Shown: positions 1 to 12,369 of the stretch, one piece after another
How the letters are laid out: each line of letters opens with the position of its first letter
Numbering within the stretch: position 1 is the stretch's first letter
Source: Epiperipatus broadwayi
Taxonomy: Eukaryota > Onychophora > Udeonychophora > Euonychophora > Peripatidae
Reading direction: 5' to 3'
DNA length: 64,000 nucleotides
NCBI GenBank assembly: GCA_028023455.1
Contig: JAQFVV010000013.1
Span: forward strand, 4,900,001 to 4,964,000
Translations under genes and position numbers: made by a program
Notes under the pieces: generated by a model
The model's database searches: none
What the model was told of the DNA's origin: nothing
What the model saw: the letters and a program-made list of their open reading frames with translations, nothing else

Positions 1-719
1 TCCAACATATAAATACACATATAAATACAACTAAAACACCATCATCACAAACCTTCAGGAAAAAATATGAGTCTTCAGTTTTTTTTATCTTTGCTATCTT
101 TATTGTACTGATGAACTAAAAGAAAAATTTTCATTGGATATTTCCCAACATCTACTTCATTTTGCTGCCATTTTCCAATCACTTTAATTATCTTATAATA
201 AAAGTGTGAACTCTCAAAACTCTATAATTTATCTTAGAAAATAATGAATTTTGACATTTTAGAATATGCATGAGGATGTTGCTGTTAATGAGTACACATA
301 ATATAAATATTTTGCCAAACAAAACAACTTCAAAAATTAAAACTCAATAAGTTAAACTTGTAAAATGTCAAAATAATGAAAAACAGTTTATGAATGCTGT
401 ACAACAGAAATATGATAACATGGTTATACAAGACAAACTATATGCAAATCATATGAAATTAAATGTATATTGAGGTTAGAGGAAATAAAAATACAATTGA
501 TGTGATGAGAAAATTTTGAGAGTTGCATGTAGAAAGATGAAAAAAAAATTATTTAGTTTAATTTTTTAAAAAAAGGAATTATTTTGTTGGATGATTTGAA
601 AAGAAAAAAATAGATTGAAAAAAGAATTTGATTATGTAGAAATTTGTTTACCAATCAAAAAATATTTATAAATAAATAGTCTTTATACAGAAATGATAGA
701 TATGTAACAAGAAGAGTAC

Positions 720-1410
720 AAAGATATTGTCTAATATTTGTTTTATATAATATTTATTGAGATGAATGCTGTTGATTCAATAAGAATGGAGTTAGCAATG
801 GAAATGGGGAGGGAGATATAAATTTCATTTCATCAATTTTACTGATGACACATCTGTGCCTGCTGACTTTGAAAATTTAACTAAATGTTATATAGAATTA
901 ATAAAAAATTGTAAAAAGTTTGAGAGAAAAATAAATAAACTAAGCTTAAAACTAGGAATATAACTGAAGGTAATAACATTAAGAATAGCAACTGAATAAG
1001 AAGTTTTAAAGCAGATTAGTACTTTTAAATATATTGGTGTATTACTATAACCAAACATATTTTTAATTACATATTTTATTGCATAAAAAGCTTTATTACA
1101 TGCTTTTTTTTTTTTTTTTTGTGGAAAATGGACTTTATAAGAGTGATGAGATGAATGATTAGGTAAAGAGAAGATAACAATGAAAACTTTGAAAATATGA
1201 TCTTGGAGGAGAATTAAAAAAAGTTTAGGATTAGCAGTGTTGAAATATTACATATAAAAAATGACAAAAGATCATTTGTTGGAGGGATTATAAAATGGAA
1301 TAGGAATTGTATTATATATGTATTTACAGATAAAGGAATTATGAAGGATATGTTATAGGATCTTGGAAGTAAGAGAAAAGAAGTTGACAGATGATTTATA
1401 AAAGACACTA
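720..1410 (+). pseudogene. Decayed non-LTR (LINE) reverse transcriptase fragment
   Basis: Not a working gene. Conceptual translation, with several stops and frame changes, gives the catalytic palm box as FTDDT (codons from 838), followed by a helix rich in Asn, Lys and Leu that ends KLSLKLGI. The thumb-side block FKYIGVL is at about 1024-1044, in the usual 'FKYLGV' position. Further on, 1261-1400 resembles the basic C-terminal tail of RTE/craft-like LINEs. This order and spacing is typical of a LINE ORF2 from palm to C-terminus; the endonuclease and fingers are missing. The surrounding sequence is plain A+T-rich DNA. The clade is uncertain (RTE-like is my best guess). Confidence 0.55.
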
Positions 1411-2163
1411 TAATTGTTTGAAGAGTACAACTATAACAAAGAGGTTCAGAAAAGGTTCTCTGTTTGTGGCAATGATGGTAAATTAGAGTAATAGTTTATG
1501 AGCATCTTTACATGCTAAAATTTGCATACATATAACATAGAGCATATTTTTGACAAAATAGCTTTATTCCCTTTATTTTCAAACCCATATTGTTGTATAT
1601 ACTTGAAGTAAAGATTTCATGAATAATTTTATATACACATGTACATTAAGTGAATGCAAAGAAACTATTTTAGCAAATAACATAAGTAAATAAAAAATCC
1701 AAAGATAATACAAATAGTTCCTTTATTAAAGAAATTGAAACTAAAGATTAAGTACAAAACTAAAATTAATGAATGGATTCTACATAATTATAAAACACAT
1801 TAACAATAATAATCAGATAAATATATATATATATATTTTAACTTAGTATCAAACATAACTGCTGTGTATGATTAAATATTCCATTCATACTGATCCTAAA
1901 GTTTACAACAATGGTTAATTACAGTAATTATTCCCTATCACAGACAATGCTTCAAATTCAAACATTACTATCATTTTTTTAAATAATAACACTCATAACA
2001 ATTAATGCATTTTTGTCAATCATTATGCTATAAAAATTTCAGTAATTTATTAGTATTATTTCTTTGATTTACGATTAAATTTCACATACCTGCACTCCAC
2101 ACACACTGCATTATAATATTATGAACAGTTTAATTCCTACCATTTACTCTAGAAATTCATCCT

Positions 2164-2600
2164 TTTACATAAAATAACTTTTACATTCAAATATCAGCCT
2201 TTCAAAGCTAATTGTGCATACGCTTTTGCGAGTGTTAATAATAATAAATGAATACTTTCTCTCCAATACAAGATATAGTATTTATGCAGGAATAAAATGA
2301 ATCACTTATTCCTACGACTCAAATGCTTATATATGAGCAAATCTGAAGTACTGGCAAGGAAAGCGCGAGGAAGGAACAGTCACTTTAAATTACTATATAC
2401 AATGTCTGAATGAATGACGTCAGTGAAATTGTCTAGAAATTTACTATATCTTGTATTGGAGAGAAAGTATTCATTTATTATTATTAACACTCGCAAAAGC
2501 GTATGCACAATTAGCTTTGAAAGGCTGATATTTGAATGTAATACAATTGTAAACATACGCTATATAAAATAAATGCTTATTTACATATAAAATAACTTTT
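2164..2600. mobile_element. MITE-like element with perfect 100-bp inverted repeats
   Basis: Positions 2181-2280 and 2442-2541 are exact reverse complements over 100 bp, separated by a unique 161-bp spacer that contains a TGACGTCA palindrome. The unit is flanked by near-identical direct repeats at 2164-2182 (19 bp) and 2580-2600 (21 bp, one extra AT), both ending AAAATAACTTTT, which look like a target-site duplication. No ORF is present. Terminal arms of this length fit a foldback or MITE-type non-autonomous transposon, but the long direct repeats are unusual for a DNA transposon. An asymmetric tail of about 38 bp lies between the right arm and the right direct repeat. The superfamily is unknown. 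Confidence 0.7.
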
Positions 2601-4390
2601 CAATCTTGTAGGTTTGCAACAGTCTCAAATAGGTCTGGACAGAGGTGGATTTTTTTCTTTCATTTTCTTCCAGTTGAGACTGTTTGAAAGATAGGAGATC
2701 CACTATTGATAGTTTCTAATGCATTAGATAAGCTATTCAGTTCAGATAAATTCATATTTTTTAACTGCTTCTCATATCTGCTGGTTCTCCTACGGTATAT
2801 GCACTCTCATCCTCTTTTATTGAAAAATTCTCTTCATGAAGCATAGGATGGGTAGTACTATCTGGTGCTCCTAGTAACTGTCTTACTTATCTTCCATCAG
2901 AATTCAAACTATTTTTAACTGTTCTAACATAATCCTAATTATTACTCAGAAAAATCTTTTTCTTTCCAAAATATCATGTATCCACACATCGTTAATTTTG
3001 GTAGGATATTCTTGGTATGCATTAACACTGACAGATGTGTTCAGAACTTCTGATGCAATAATTTAACTGGCATCTTTTTGGTAGTCATATAAGGAGTGAA
3101 ATGCTGTAATACATAACATTGGTTAAAGCTTTGTTGATGTCTTTACATGAAGTTTTTCTTAATGTAATGTTTAAATGCTGGACTACTTTTTTGGTTAGGA
3201 TGTTAGACTCTCAGTGATATTGTGGTGTTAATATGTGATGTACTCCCTTAGCAGCTAAAAAGTCTTTAAATAGCACAGATGCAAAATCAGCTCTATTATT
3301 GGAAACTATAGTTTTGGGGTATCCATGGCATGAGAGAATATTGCATACAAAGCTCCAATTGTAATATCCAGATTTTTCACAATTTTATATTCTGTCCATG
3401 TAGAATATGAACTTATAACTATCAGTAAAATGTAACTATTGAATGAACAGGCATAATTTATGTGGAGTCTCTGCCATGGTTGAATTGCTTTAGTACAAGC
3501 TTCTAATTTTTTCAATGACAACTTATTTGAAATTGGCAATCACCTCAGTATCTGCTCAATCTCATGGTTCATGTTTAGCCACCACATACAACTTTCATGC
3601 ATTTGGTGTTACTATTTCTTCTATCCCCCAAACCAATTTCTTCCTAGAAAGGGAGTAATAACATGCTTCACAATATAAAGAGGTAATATTTTTTATTTTA
3701 GACTTCAACATGACAAATACCATTACTTTTCAACATGCTTCTATTTTATTACCATTCACATCAATGACTATCACTTTGTTTTATCAAGTGTAATGCCTTT
3801 TTTACACTTCCCAACTATTTTGATTCAATTCGGCTGTGAGATTAAAGACAACCCTGCACTACTATCAATTTCCAAATTAATTTTTTACTTACAAATATGT
3901 ATGCCTAGCAATGTATGATTACTGACCACCTCATTTATTGTTTTAACACCAGTTTTTTTTCTTAACACCTCCTCTCCATGATTTGGAGTCCAAGCATTTA
4001 GCCATTTTGCTGTTTTTATACTTTATGTGATAAATGTGTGATAAGTATCTGGTTTTGCTGTATGCATGGCATCATTCACATTTAAATTTACAGCTCTTCT
4101 TCAAATAACACCATGGTTTGTAACAGTAATATATAAAATCCTTCGTCAGATTTTGTAGTTTAATTTCTGTTTTATTTATTGTTATTGATAATTTTGATGC
4201 TTTTTAAAATATCGAAATCTTGAAACATTTTCCATAAATATTTTATGGGCAATATATTTCTCAAATGCCTGTTAATATGTCAATGTTGAATCACCCAAAA
4301 GAACTTATCTTAGGTTATTGTCCATCATTCCCCATAATAGTTGGTCAAGGAGCATTTCATCACTTGGCACTAAAGTTATACTGTTCAGCT
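2600..4390 (-). pseudogene. Ty3/gypsy-type retrotransposon relic (gag end, protease, integrase; no RT)
   Basis: Read on the minus strand this gives, in order, the pieces of a Ty3-type polyprotein. First is a gag C-terminal block with LDQLLWGM (about 4370-4330). Next is a degenerate Cys-rich segment (about 4130). Then comes a retropepsin active site, EIDSSAGLSLIS, at about 3830-3870. An integrase zinc-domain edge (WWLNMNHEIEQ, about 3560-3600) follows. The integrase core runs about 3540-3200, including PWQRLHINYA and the relic of the second Asp region (SNNRADFAS). A C-terminal region continues to about 2650. Protease and integrase are adjacent, so the reverse transcriptase and RNase H have been deleted. 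Several stops and frameshifts make it non-functional. No LTRs were recognised. It resembles gypsy elements of the mag type, but this is tentative. Confidence 0.7.
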
Positions 4391-4504
4391 AAAGTTCATA
4401 AAGTTACAAAAAAATCAAATCAGATGTCACATGACCTAATTTAATAAGCTTGTATTTATAAATGTTATATATAGAACTCACAAAATACGCTCTTAACAAG
4501 CTTT

Positions 4505-4569
4505 GAAAATATCCCCAACTCCAGACCGATTTCTGCTACTGGCATCATCAGTAAGGGGCTAGAATATTC
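4505..4569 (-). ncRNA. Hammerhead ribozyme, type I, 372-bp family (inverted copy)
   Basis: On the minus strand: CUGAUGA, then stem II UGC-CAGUA-GCA, then GAAA, then a short stem III region AUCGGU, then the cleavage triplet GUC. The inner stem I pairs CCUUA with UGG-rich sequence mainly by wobbles. An outer helix GAAUAU/AUAUUUUC is partly kept. It has more mismatches than the plus-strand copy at 5017, so activity is doubtful. Confidence 0.55.
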
Positions 4570-5016
4570 AAACATTAGATTAAAAATACCCGGACAAGCC
4601 CAGCACTTTATCTAATGTGTAACTATTAAGTAGAAAATCTGAAATTTTCATACATCCATATATGGGACTGAACTAAATTCAGATACACCATATATTAATA
4701 TATTAAAGCTTGTTAAGAGGTTATTTTGTGAGCTCTATATATAACATTTATAAATACAAGCTTATTAAACTAGATCATGTGACATCTGACTTGATTTTTT
4801 TTTAATTTTATTTTTTTCTATTAAGACTTTGGCAATTTTATATTGCTAAAACTATTAATATATGGTGTATCCGAACTTAGTTCAGTCCCATATGGCTATT
4901 TAAGTTAGATAGCTGGATTGGAAGTCATGGATATCTGAAAATTTCAGATTTTCTAATTAATAGTTATACATTAGATAAAGTGCTGGGCTTGTCCTGGTAT
5001 TTTTAATCTAATGCTC

Positions 5017-5073
5017 GAATATCCTAGCATCTGACTGATGACACCAGTAGCAGAAACTGGTCTGGGGATATTC
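5017..5073 (+). ncRNA. Hammerhead ribozyme, type I, 372-bp family
   Basis: The catalytic core CUGAUGA is at 5035-5041 and GAAA at 5053-5056, with cleavage predicted after GUC (C at 5062). The outer stem I is a perfect 8-bp helix, GAAUAUCC (5017-5024) with GGAUAUUC (5066-5073). Stem III is a near-palindrome ACUGGU of about 3 bp, the very short form that in Penelope and retrozyme hammerheads works as a dimer. Stem II is damaged here (CAC opposite GCA, versus UGC/GCA in the inverted copy), so this copy may be slow or dead. Confidence 0.65.
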
Positions 5074-5120
5074 TCAAAAAAATGTTAAGAGCTTATTTTG
5101 TGAGCTCTATATATAAAGTT

Positions 5121-6884
5121 CGTAAAGCTATGTTATAATTGTGGTCTTCTAATGTGATGCTTTGGTCCTATTTCTAAATCTTAAATATGACACTAATTTC
5201 AAAGTCACAGGTTGAAAATATACAGTCAATTTATTTTTTATCTCCAGGTATTAGACTTCAGTTCACAGAGTCTATTTACCATTGACCACCAGCCACATAA
5301 CTGTTGCTACCTTTAACTTATCATCTATGTTATTTATCAGCATATACTTCTCCATGTGTTTTACATACAGATATCAAGTACTACATTGTTGACATCAAAT
5401 TTCACTTCTGTCATTATGAACAGAAGTTTAGTTACTTTATAATCAAAGTTGGAGTACTTCCACAGGTTCTGCTGTCAACTGGGCAATTTGCTGTATATCC
5501 CAAGGGTATTTCATACCAGATGAGTTGCATTCTTAATAATCAAACAACAACATAAGTGAAACTTAATGAGAGTTTATTTACTCATAACAAATAATAATAA
5601 ATGTATGCAATGAAATAAAACTAAATGTTAATGTTCAGAGAAGATAAACTATATTGTAAAATCACCTTCGATAAATGTGGATGTAACAATTATATACATA
5701 CATGTTTTCTGCAAGAATCAGGTAAAAGTTAAGTGTCCAATTGTATTGTTGTGATTCTTGATTGAATATTAATTATTATTATTCACCATTTATATTTGGG
5801 ATTTTAGATCCCAAAAGTATAAAAAACAAACATCAGACTTAACATCTATAGTAAGTTGATGCCTCCATTTAGTGATGAAAATGGCATCATGTTTTTTATT
5901 TACTTTTGCAGACAGGAATTTAACCTCCAATTAATAATTAGAAATCTGTGATTTAATATTTGATAGTTATATGAATTGATTATAAGATTGAATATCTGAA
6001 AAAAAATCTCAGTCTGCATGTACAAGAATTACTTTGACCAAATTTGAATCCTCACATTGAAACAGTAAGATTTGCTGTATAAATCTTAGTTTCACCTTCT
6101 CTCACTTCTTTCCTACCCTCATACCCTAGTTCAAACCCCCAACTTATTGTAGTGTTTCTGTACTACCGCTAATATGCCAAAATCACATCTAAATTAGATC
6201 ATGAATGTATTAATGCTCGTGGTATATATAATTTTAAAAACCTATTATTAATAATTTATCAGTTGCGAGTATGTGCATGTACACATATTCATTTTAAAAG
6301 AGTAGGTTATATAAGAAATTTACACACAGACTGCGATAATACATTTTAAAACTTAAATAATACTTTTGTTATTTGAAGTCATTTTGTTTAAATCTATTTA
6401 TTTTAGAAATATTACACTCGTAATATTTGTTTTCATTTAGAAAATAATATTTCACCATAAATAGATTTAACCATTTACAATTTAAAAAGTAAACTATTTT
6501 TTTTTTTTAGATTTATAAAAATCACGCCACAAATTTTTGTAAAAAGTAAATAAGGGTTGGGAAGATAACAATAGAATTAATTAGTAAAAGTTTGGTAACA
6601 TTTATTAATTAGTGGTTTAAATATTTTGGCATCAGATAAACAACAGATGTCCACTCAGGTATTTTTTAATTAAAACATTGTTAAAATTAAAAGTTCTAAT
6701 CCGAATATCTTAAAAGTAAATCTAATTCTAAAATCCCTGTTTTCAGATATTTGGATAAGTTGGCAGCTGTGATTTTGTATCTATTTTTGGCTCTCTAGTG
6801 ACAGCCATGGGATAGTTCCATTGTATGCTGGTTTAGTATATATAGGGGCGATTTTATTAATTGCTAGGCTTGTGCTATTATAAT
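5121..6884. other. Intergenic, no gene recognised
   Basis: A+T-rich sequence with short poly-A and poly-T runs. An 83-codon open stretch on the plus strand at 5304-5555 has no recognisable domain and is probably chance. No repeat with clear ends was seen. Confidence 0.5.
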
Positions 6885-6964
6885 TCTATGCTTAATTCAG
6901 TCTATGCTTAATTCATTCTATGCTTAATTCATTCCAGGCTTAATTCGTTCTGTGCTTGATTCAT
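6885..6964. repeat. 16-bp tandem repeat, five copies
   Basis: Five consecutive copies of a 16-mer of the form TCTATGCTTAATTCAT. Copies 1-3 are nearly identical and copies 4-5 carry three to four substitutions. A looser drift of the same words continues to about 7030. Confidence 0.85.
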
Positions 6965-9753
6965 TCATTGATTCTTTATTCATTCTTCATATTTAGTCTA
7001 TGCAGAAATATTAGTCTATGCTGTTATATTAATCTATGTTATAATATTCATGTGTGAATTTCTTTGCATCAAATACTTGACGTATTTAATATTTTGCTTT
7101 CAATCTGTCAGTGAAGCATTTCAAATATTGGATGTAAAACAGCTGAAATTAGTTAAGCCAACCCTTTAATAATTTCATGATATACCTACCTTCGCTGATT
7201 AAACAGAGAATGCCTGAATAGAAAACCGGCGGAAGGCTCTCTTCCTGCTCGGGAAAAATGGCTAACCTGCGGCATATACCACCTGATGCTCGGACCTGTT
7301 GTAAACTGCCACTGCTGCTGAACATGTATCATCTTTAATCGCGAACCAAGAAGCTGCCATACTGATAACATGCTACGTAACTTTCATTGGAGTTTTAAAC
7401 CAGAGAATGTCCACGGACTGCCCCAAGTTAACATGAGGTAACCCCATTAACCCAAGAGCTCTTGTGTTGTCTATTTCATTTCCAAAGGCTAGCTAAAATT
7501 TAAGTGTATTTCTTTTGTTATAAAACTGTATTTCTGTAAAATATATTTGTAACCTAACTTGGTTAATATTTTCTATTTGATATATTTGCCAATTTACTTC
7601 TTTTATTATAGTAGTGTGCTTAAATAGTCATCGAACGAGCGAATTATTTCCTTCCCTCCTATTAATGTGCCATCATATTATTGCAGATTAAGTTTATAAT
7701 TGACCCCTAAATAAATGTTTTCTAAAATCACTTGTTCGAGGGCTACTCTATTTTATTAATTTCCTAAATGATTGATTTCAGAAAGGTATACTTCGTATTT
7801 TTCTTTTATATACATAACGCGAGGATATACGCGAGATTGATAAGTAGACTTTATAATTAGAGAAATGCATGATTGCATATCACCTTATTAATCCCCTTTT
7901 AATCATGCATTCCCCTCTATTTTATTATTTTCAAATAACATTGTATTTATAATGTCATTTACAAATTGCAAAAATTGAGGTCGAGAATGTGCGCACCAAC
8001 TTTAAAAAAATATAGGAATTGGTTAAGCGCCTTCACTTGTTCAGTTACCCCTTTCATATATTGTGTGTTACTAGGGTAGGCATATAGGATGTTGAGACCT
8101 TGCTTTGTTTATATAGGGATTTATGGCTCAGACCTTTCCCTTTTATCCTCACAATTTCCAGATATTGTATGAGCTGGAAGTCATACATGGAATATATGCA
8201 TCAATGACCCAGCCACAGAGTTTATGGTAATAGGCCATGCTTGGGCTGTCGGGGTCCCTGCTGAAATGCCATTCCGTCTATTTTCATTTTTGTATTTATT
8301 TTATTTCACAAAGCCGCAGTTTTAATATACCGCACTCCATTCTATAAATTAACTCTCCATTAGTACCACCATTCTCTTGTTATAATTAAATTATATTTTA
8401 TTAAATTACCCACGACTTAACCACTTCCATGACTCTAGCTCTTCGAGCTTTCATCCGCACCATTTTTGAAGTCAATGTATGTTCGTTTCTCAGATTTTAT
8501 AATATTAATTGATTTAAGCAACACATCATATTCGCCATAGCTTCGCATATTGCGAATTAACCTTTCTTTTATAATTGTATATTTGTTTAAGCGCATTATT
8601 ATAATTTCATCTTGCATTGACCCGAGGTATAGAAAGATTGTATAAATTAACCAGCCATTAACGTAAATGGCATTTGATTATATCTATTTAAAATATGTTT
8701 ATCTTTTGATGAGTTGATGGCCCGGTCTGGCTTATTCAGACAATGCCATTTTATAGTGCTAATTAATAAACCATATTTAAATTAATTTTCTGCAGTCCAC
8801 ACCATTACTCCGGTCTATTTCTCATTTTATATATATTTTGTATCATCCATAGTCTTTAGTTAGCTAACCTAATTATCTATTTTAATATAGAGTTGCTTAC
8901 TTCTCCCTGATCATCGGCACCGGCAAAAAACTATGCTATTAGTAGCGTCAGATGTGTTATCACATAGGTGGCGCTGTGGAGTATAGACTTTAGATTCGAA
9001 CTTAGGATTTCTGGAAAGCAAGCCCTCCTAGAGTGTTGAGTTTTGTGTCTGGGTTTGAATTCTGCAGTGTGTTAGCATATCAGATATATGTTCTGACCAT
9101 TACAACATAATAGATATGACTATCATGTTAACCATAATACCACAAAGCCTTTATGTAATAGTATAAGGTGATTATTTATTTTACTTTTTGAAATTCCTGG
9201 ACCATTTAACAAATCAATGTAAACATTTCATCCACTCTTTATGCACATATACAGTGGAAAAATGTGAATCCATAGTTAATAAATCAATAAGCATTTTCAT
9301 TAGTACAATTTAATTGAAAAAAAAAAGCTTTATAATCAAAATAACAATAATTCTATATGTTCCTAGTAAAAGAAAAATAGTTTTTAAGTAGATCAGAAGC
9401 CTTTGCAATAGCCCCTCCTCCTCCCGACAGAGAAATAGTGAAGGAAAAGATATTACTAGACTTTTTCATTTTTACAACTTTATTTTAACCTTTAGATAGG
9501 AATAGTTTTGATAACTAGTTACTGACTAATATTGGATGGTTCACGGAGATGGCTAATCTAAAAAAAAAAAATCTAAGCCTGGAAAAAATGCAAGTTTTAC
9601 CTGACCAAGATTCAAATGCAAATTGTCATAAGAATGACAACTGGATATACACTATGAGGCTTGATATATGATCTTAATATATGTACATATGAGTTTGCAT
9701 GAAAACATTTGTTTTTAGCAAGTGTTTTCACACATGTTCATAAAATAATTTAC
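6965..9753. other. Intergenic with one GC-enriched island
   Basis: Mostly A+T-rich DNA without recognised genes. The exception is 7186-7440, visibly richer in G+C than its surroundings, with a 61-codon minus-strand open stretch (7186-7371) ending next to a good minus-strand donor-like GAAG/GTAGGT near 7190. This could be a host exon or a transposon fragment; no domain is recognised. Open stretches at 8435-8617 (minus) are probably chance. Near 9050 a TGGGTTTGAATTC word resembles a pol III B box but has no partner A box that I can place. Confidence 0.4.
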
Positions 9754-9923
9754 CTGCTACATCATTTGTTGCCTTGGCAACTTGTAGCAACTGCTTATCA
9801 ACAGATAAAATTTCTTCAGTCAGCAGTTGAGAGAAATTATCTTTCATATTATCAACTGAATTTTTTAATAGACGAATCATAATTGTCTTGAATAACGTCT
9901 TTTCAACAAACTCTGCTGCAAAC
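9754..9923 (-). CDS. Probable internal exon of a PP2C-family (PPM1L-like) protein phosphatase
   Basis: A 170-bp minus-strand segment is bounded by a strong acceptor (T-rich tract then CATTTTAG, just above 9923) and a donor (GCAG/GTAAAT, just below 9754). Translation gives FAAEFVEK, then TLFKTIM, then LLTEEILSVDKQLL and AKATNDVAG. In PPM1-type Mg/Mn-dependent Ser/Thr phosphatases the same order occurs: the AADYV-like helix after the DGHGG metal-binding motif, an 'ILxVD' helix, then 'DEAG' before the TT of the next beta strand. Splicing after the first base of the Gly codon (phase 1) fits that junction. The metal-binding Asp residues would lie in neighbouring exons, which I could not find. A run of five A near 9900 shifts the frame between FAAEFVEK and TLFKTIM by one base, so this is either an assembly homopolymer error or a decayed exon. 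Confidence 0.6.
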
Positions 9924-12369
9924 TAAAATGAAAAAAAAAAAAATTCATTTAATAATAATAATTTTGACTAAAAATATATTTTACAAAAACTAGCAAAGAC
10001 ATTTAATACATCAAATTTTCTCAAATTTCTGATATTATCCTGTAAGAGAATTGTCAGCATTTGGGCTTCATTTCAAAAATTCAAATAACTCTTATGAAAA
10101 CAAATACTAGTTTCTTATAACATGCATAATTCAATGCCAAAATTATCATGGAGAATAAAATCATAGTTAATTATCATATAGACAGTTAAGGCCAAATGAC
10201 CTTTGACCAACTAAGTGACAGACAACAATCCATTCATTTATGAAGCTCCTCAATAGGAAAAGAATTTAGAAACAGTTTTTGTGTCAACTTTTTCATTATA
10301 TATTCATCAATTATCTCAATACAAAAAAGGCCATTGGCCTGATCCAAAAACTGAAATTAGAAATGTAGTACAATTTCCAAAAATAATGATTAAAGAGATT
10401 GTTTTATTAAACACTTCACTATTTATTTATTTTTTTACCTTCAAAAAACAACAACAACAGAATGTCACTTTCATGTTGAAAACAAAGAATTAATTATGCA
10501 CCCAACAGTAAAAATATCAATGTATATGAAGAATTATTAATTCAACCGAATTAGGTGTGTGTGTTTATTTGCTGAAACAAATTTTATGAATTTTTCCCAT
10601 TTCAGAGAAAGAAATAGCTCTTTAAAAACGTTTTTTTAATAAAATTTGTCATCATGGACAAGGAAAATAATTATTACAGAATTTGTTGCTGTAATAAATG
10701 ATAAAAAGACAAGAAAGCTGTCAAAAATATAACTTCTTTTAGAGCAAATTTTAAACACACAGTTTCAGATCTGAAACAAAAGTAATCATGAAGAAAAAAT
10801 TACATTCCTATTGCAGGCATCAGTTTTAATAAGAAAGATTAAAAAAAAAAAAAAACACTTTTGTCAACTAACTGATCTAAAAAATATATAAAAACATTAT
10901 TAGCAAAAACATATAAATAGACAGAAAAGTAATAATGAAATCTTTAATTAAGTTTATAATTTCTAGGAGAGGCCACATCACATTATGCAAAAAAAATAAA
11001 AATCCCATTTTAATTAAAGTTAATGATGTTTACAAATTATGAAAAAAAAGTTAAAATGTTCAAAACTTTGTTAATGAATAGACTTGAAATCAGTTGTGAT
11101 TTCCATTTATTCTCCTCTGTTCCCGAAGCTTGTTATTAATTAAAAGTTACTTCCCTCTGCCACCTCCAATAATTTTTAGCTAACTGACTTTCTCATACAA
11201 AGTTCAATGATGAATACAATAGCAATGCTAGCAAGAATAATCAATTAATCAAAATCTCTAATAATAAAATTTGAAAAACAAAAACTAATGTAATATTTTT
11301 GAAATTATTCATGTGGTTTGTTTTCTTCTAGAAAGTAAAAAAGATTATTTTCCAATTCATTTGGCAACCAAAACACAATTATTTTTTTTAAAAATTAATC
11401 CATTTTAAAATTCTTATTATTACATGTAATAAAAAAATGATTTTAATCAACCAATGCAATAAAAAAAAAGTTTAACAACATAAAAAAATAACATACACTA
11501 AAACTATTCATCATTATAGCAGAAAAAAAGGCATTTTTAAAACTAATATTTAAAATGATGTACATACAATAATACAAAATGATCAAAATCTGTTCATACT
11601 AATACATTTTAATGATATAATGGGCTCCTAAATCATACACATTAAAATTTATATTCTACAATAAATTATTGGGGGAGGGGAGGGAGAGAACAAGTAATGG
11701 TAAGTGCCATCAATAATGATCAAGTAAAGTATCTTTGGCTAAAAACTTCACAGATCATTAGACATATGTTAAATCTACAAGAGAGTATATGGTAACTATT
11801 CATCAGTCACAAACTTATAGTAAATAACTTATATGATTCTAGATTGATTTATTCACTTAAATTTTAATAATAAAATGTAAAATCATGATAGATCAATTTC
11901 TAAGCTGCAAGATATTCACACAATCCAAAATAAAATCTTATCTTGAAATAAATCAATCAGAAGACAACAAACAACAAGATTCTCCAGATGTGATATCAAC
12001 TGATGAAATATATTAAAAATTAAAAATAATCAAAAGCTAAATGATTATAAGAAGGCTAGAAGTTTTTAGAGAACTGAAGTTTTGATAACACCATAGCCAG
12101 ATACTTCTCTCTAGTGAAATAAAAGTATCTGAGAAAAGGTTATCCTTAAACAATTTTATTATAAGTTTCTTTAATTTCTTTTCAATCTTACCATCAACAA
12201 TCAATAATCCACATTTAGGCCACTGATATCTGCAATATCACTGAAAACATCTATAAATTTTATTGATTTAGTGCCCTGAGAATATTCATGGTGAGTGTCA
12301 TCTATCTGAAAGATGAGTACATCAACATCACAGTTAATGGAGAAGCAATAAATTTAAGAGAGATGTTCT
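9924..12369. other. Intron or intergenic DNA, nothing recognised
   Basis: Very A+T-rich with many poly-A runs. It would be intron of the PP2C-like gene if that gene is real, since the 5' exons should lie at higher coordinates. Open stretches at 10281-10493 and 12288-12482 on the plus strand show no domain. No earlier phosphatase exon (DGHGG motif) was found. Confidence 0.4.

Larger units (their letters stand above)
4415..5120. mobile_element. Retrozyme-like repeat, 372-bp period, inverted plus tandem copies
   Basis: The right part is a unit (about 4712-5083) followed by the start of a second head-to-tail copy (5084-5116); the shared start GTTAAGAG at 4712 and 5084 gives a 372-bp period. The left part (about 4415-4700) is a diverged copy in the opposite orientation. 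Both orientations carry a hammerhead-ribozyme core just before the unit junction. There is no ORF. Animal retrozymes and Penelope-like element terminal repeats have this form: short tandem non-coding units, each with a type I hammerhead, often with an inverted copy. Family assignment is inference; the repeat layout and ribozyme cores are directly visible. Confidence 0.65.

Noticed and set aside
841-860. ACTGATGACACATCTG as a hammerhead core
   Set aside because: No GAAA partner or stems; the sequence is explained as the FTDDT catalytic box of a LINE RT.
8435-8617. 60-codon minus frame as a gene
   Set aside because: Lys/Ile/Arg-rich, no domain, no splice signals; likely chance in A+T-rich DNA.
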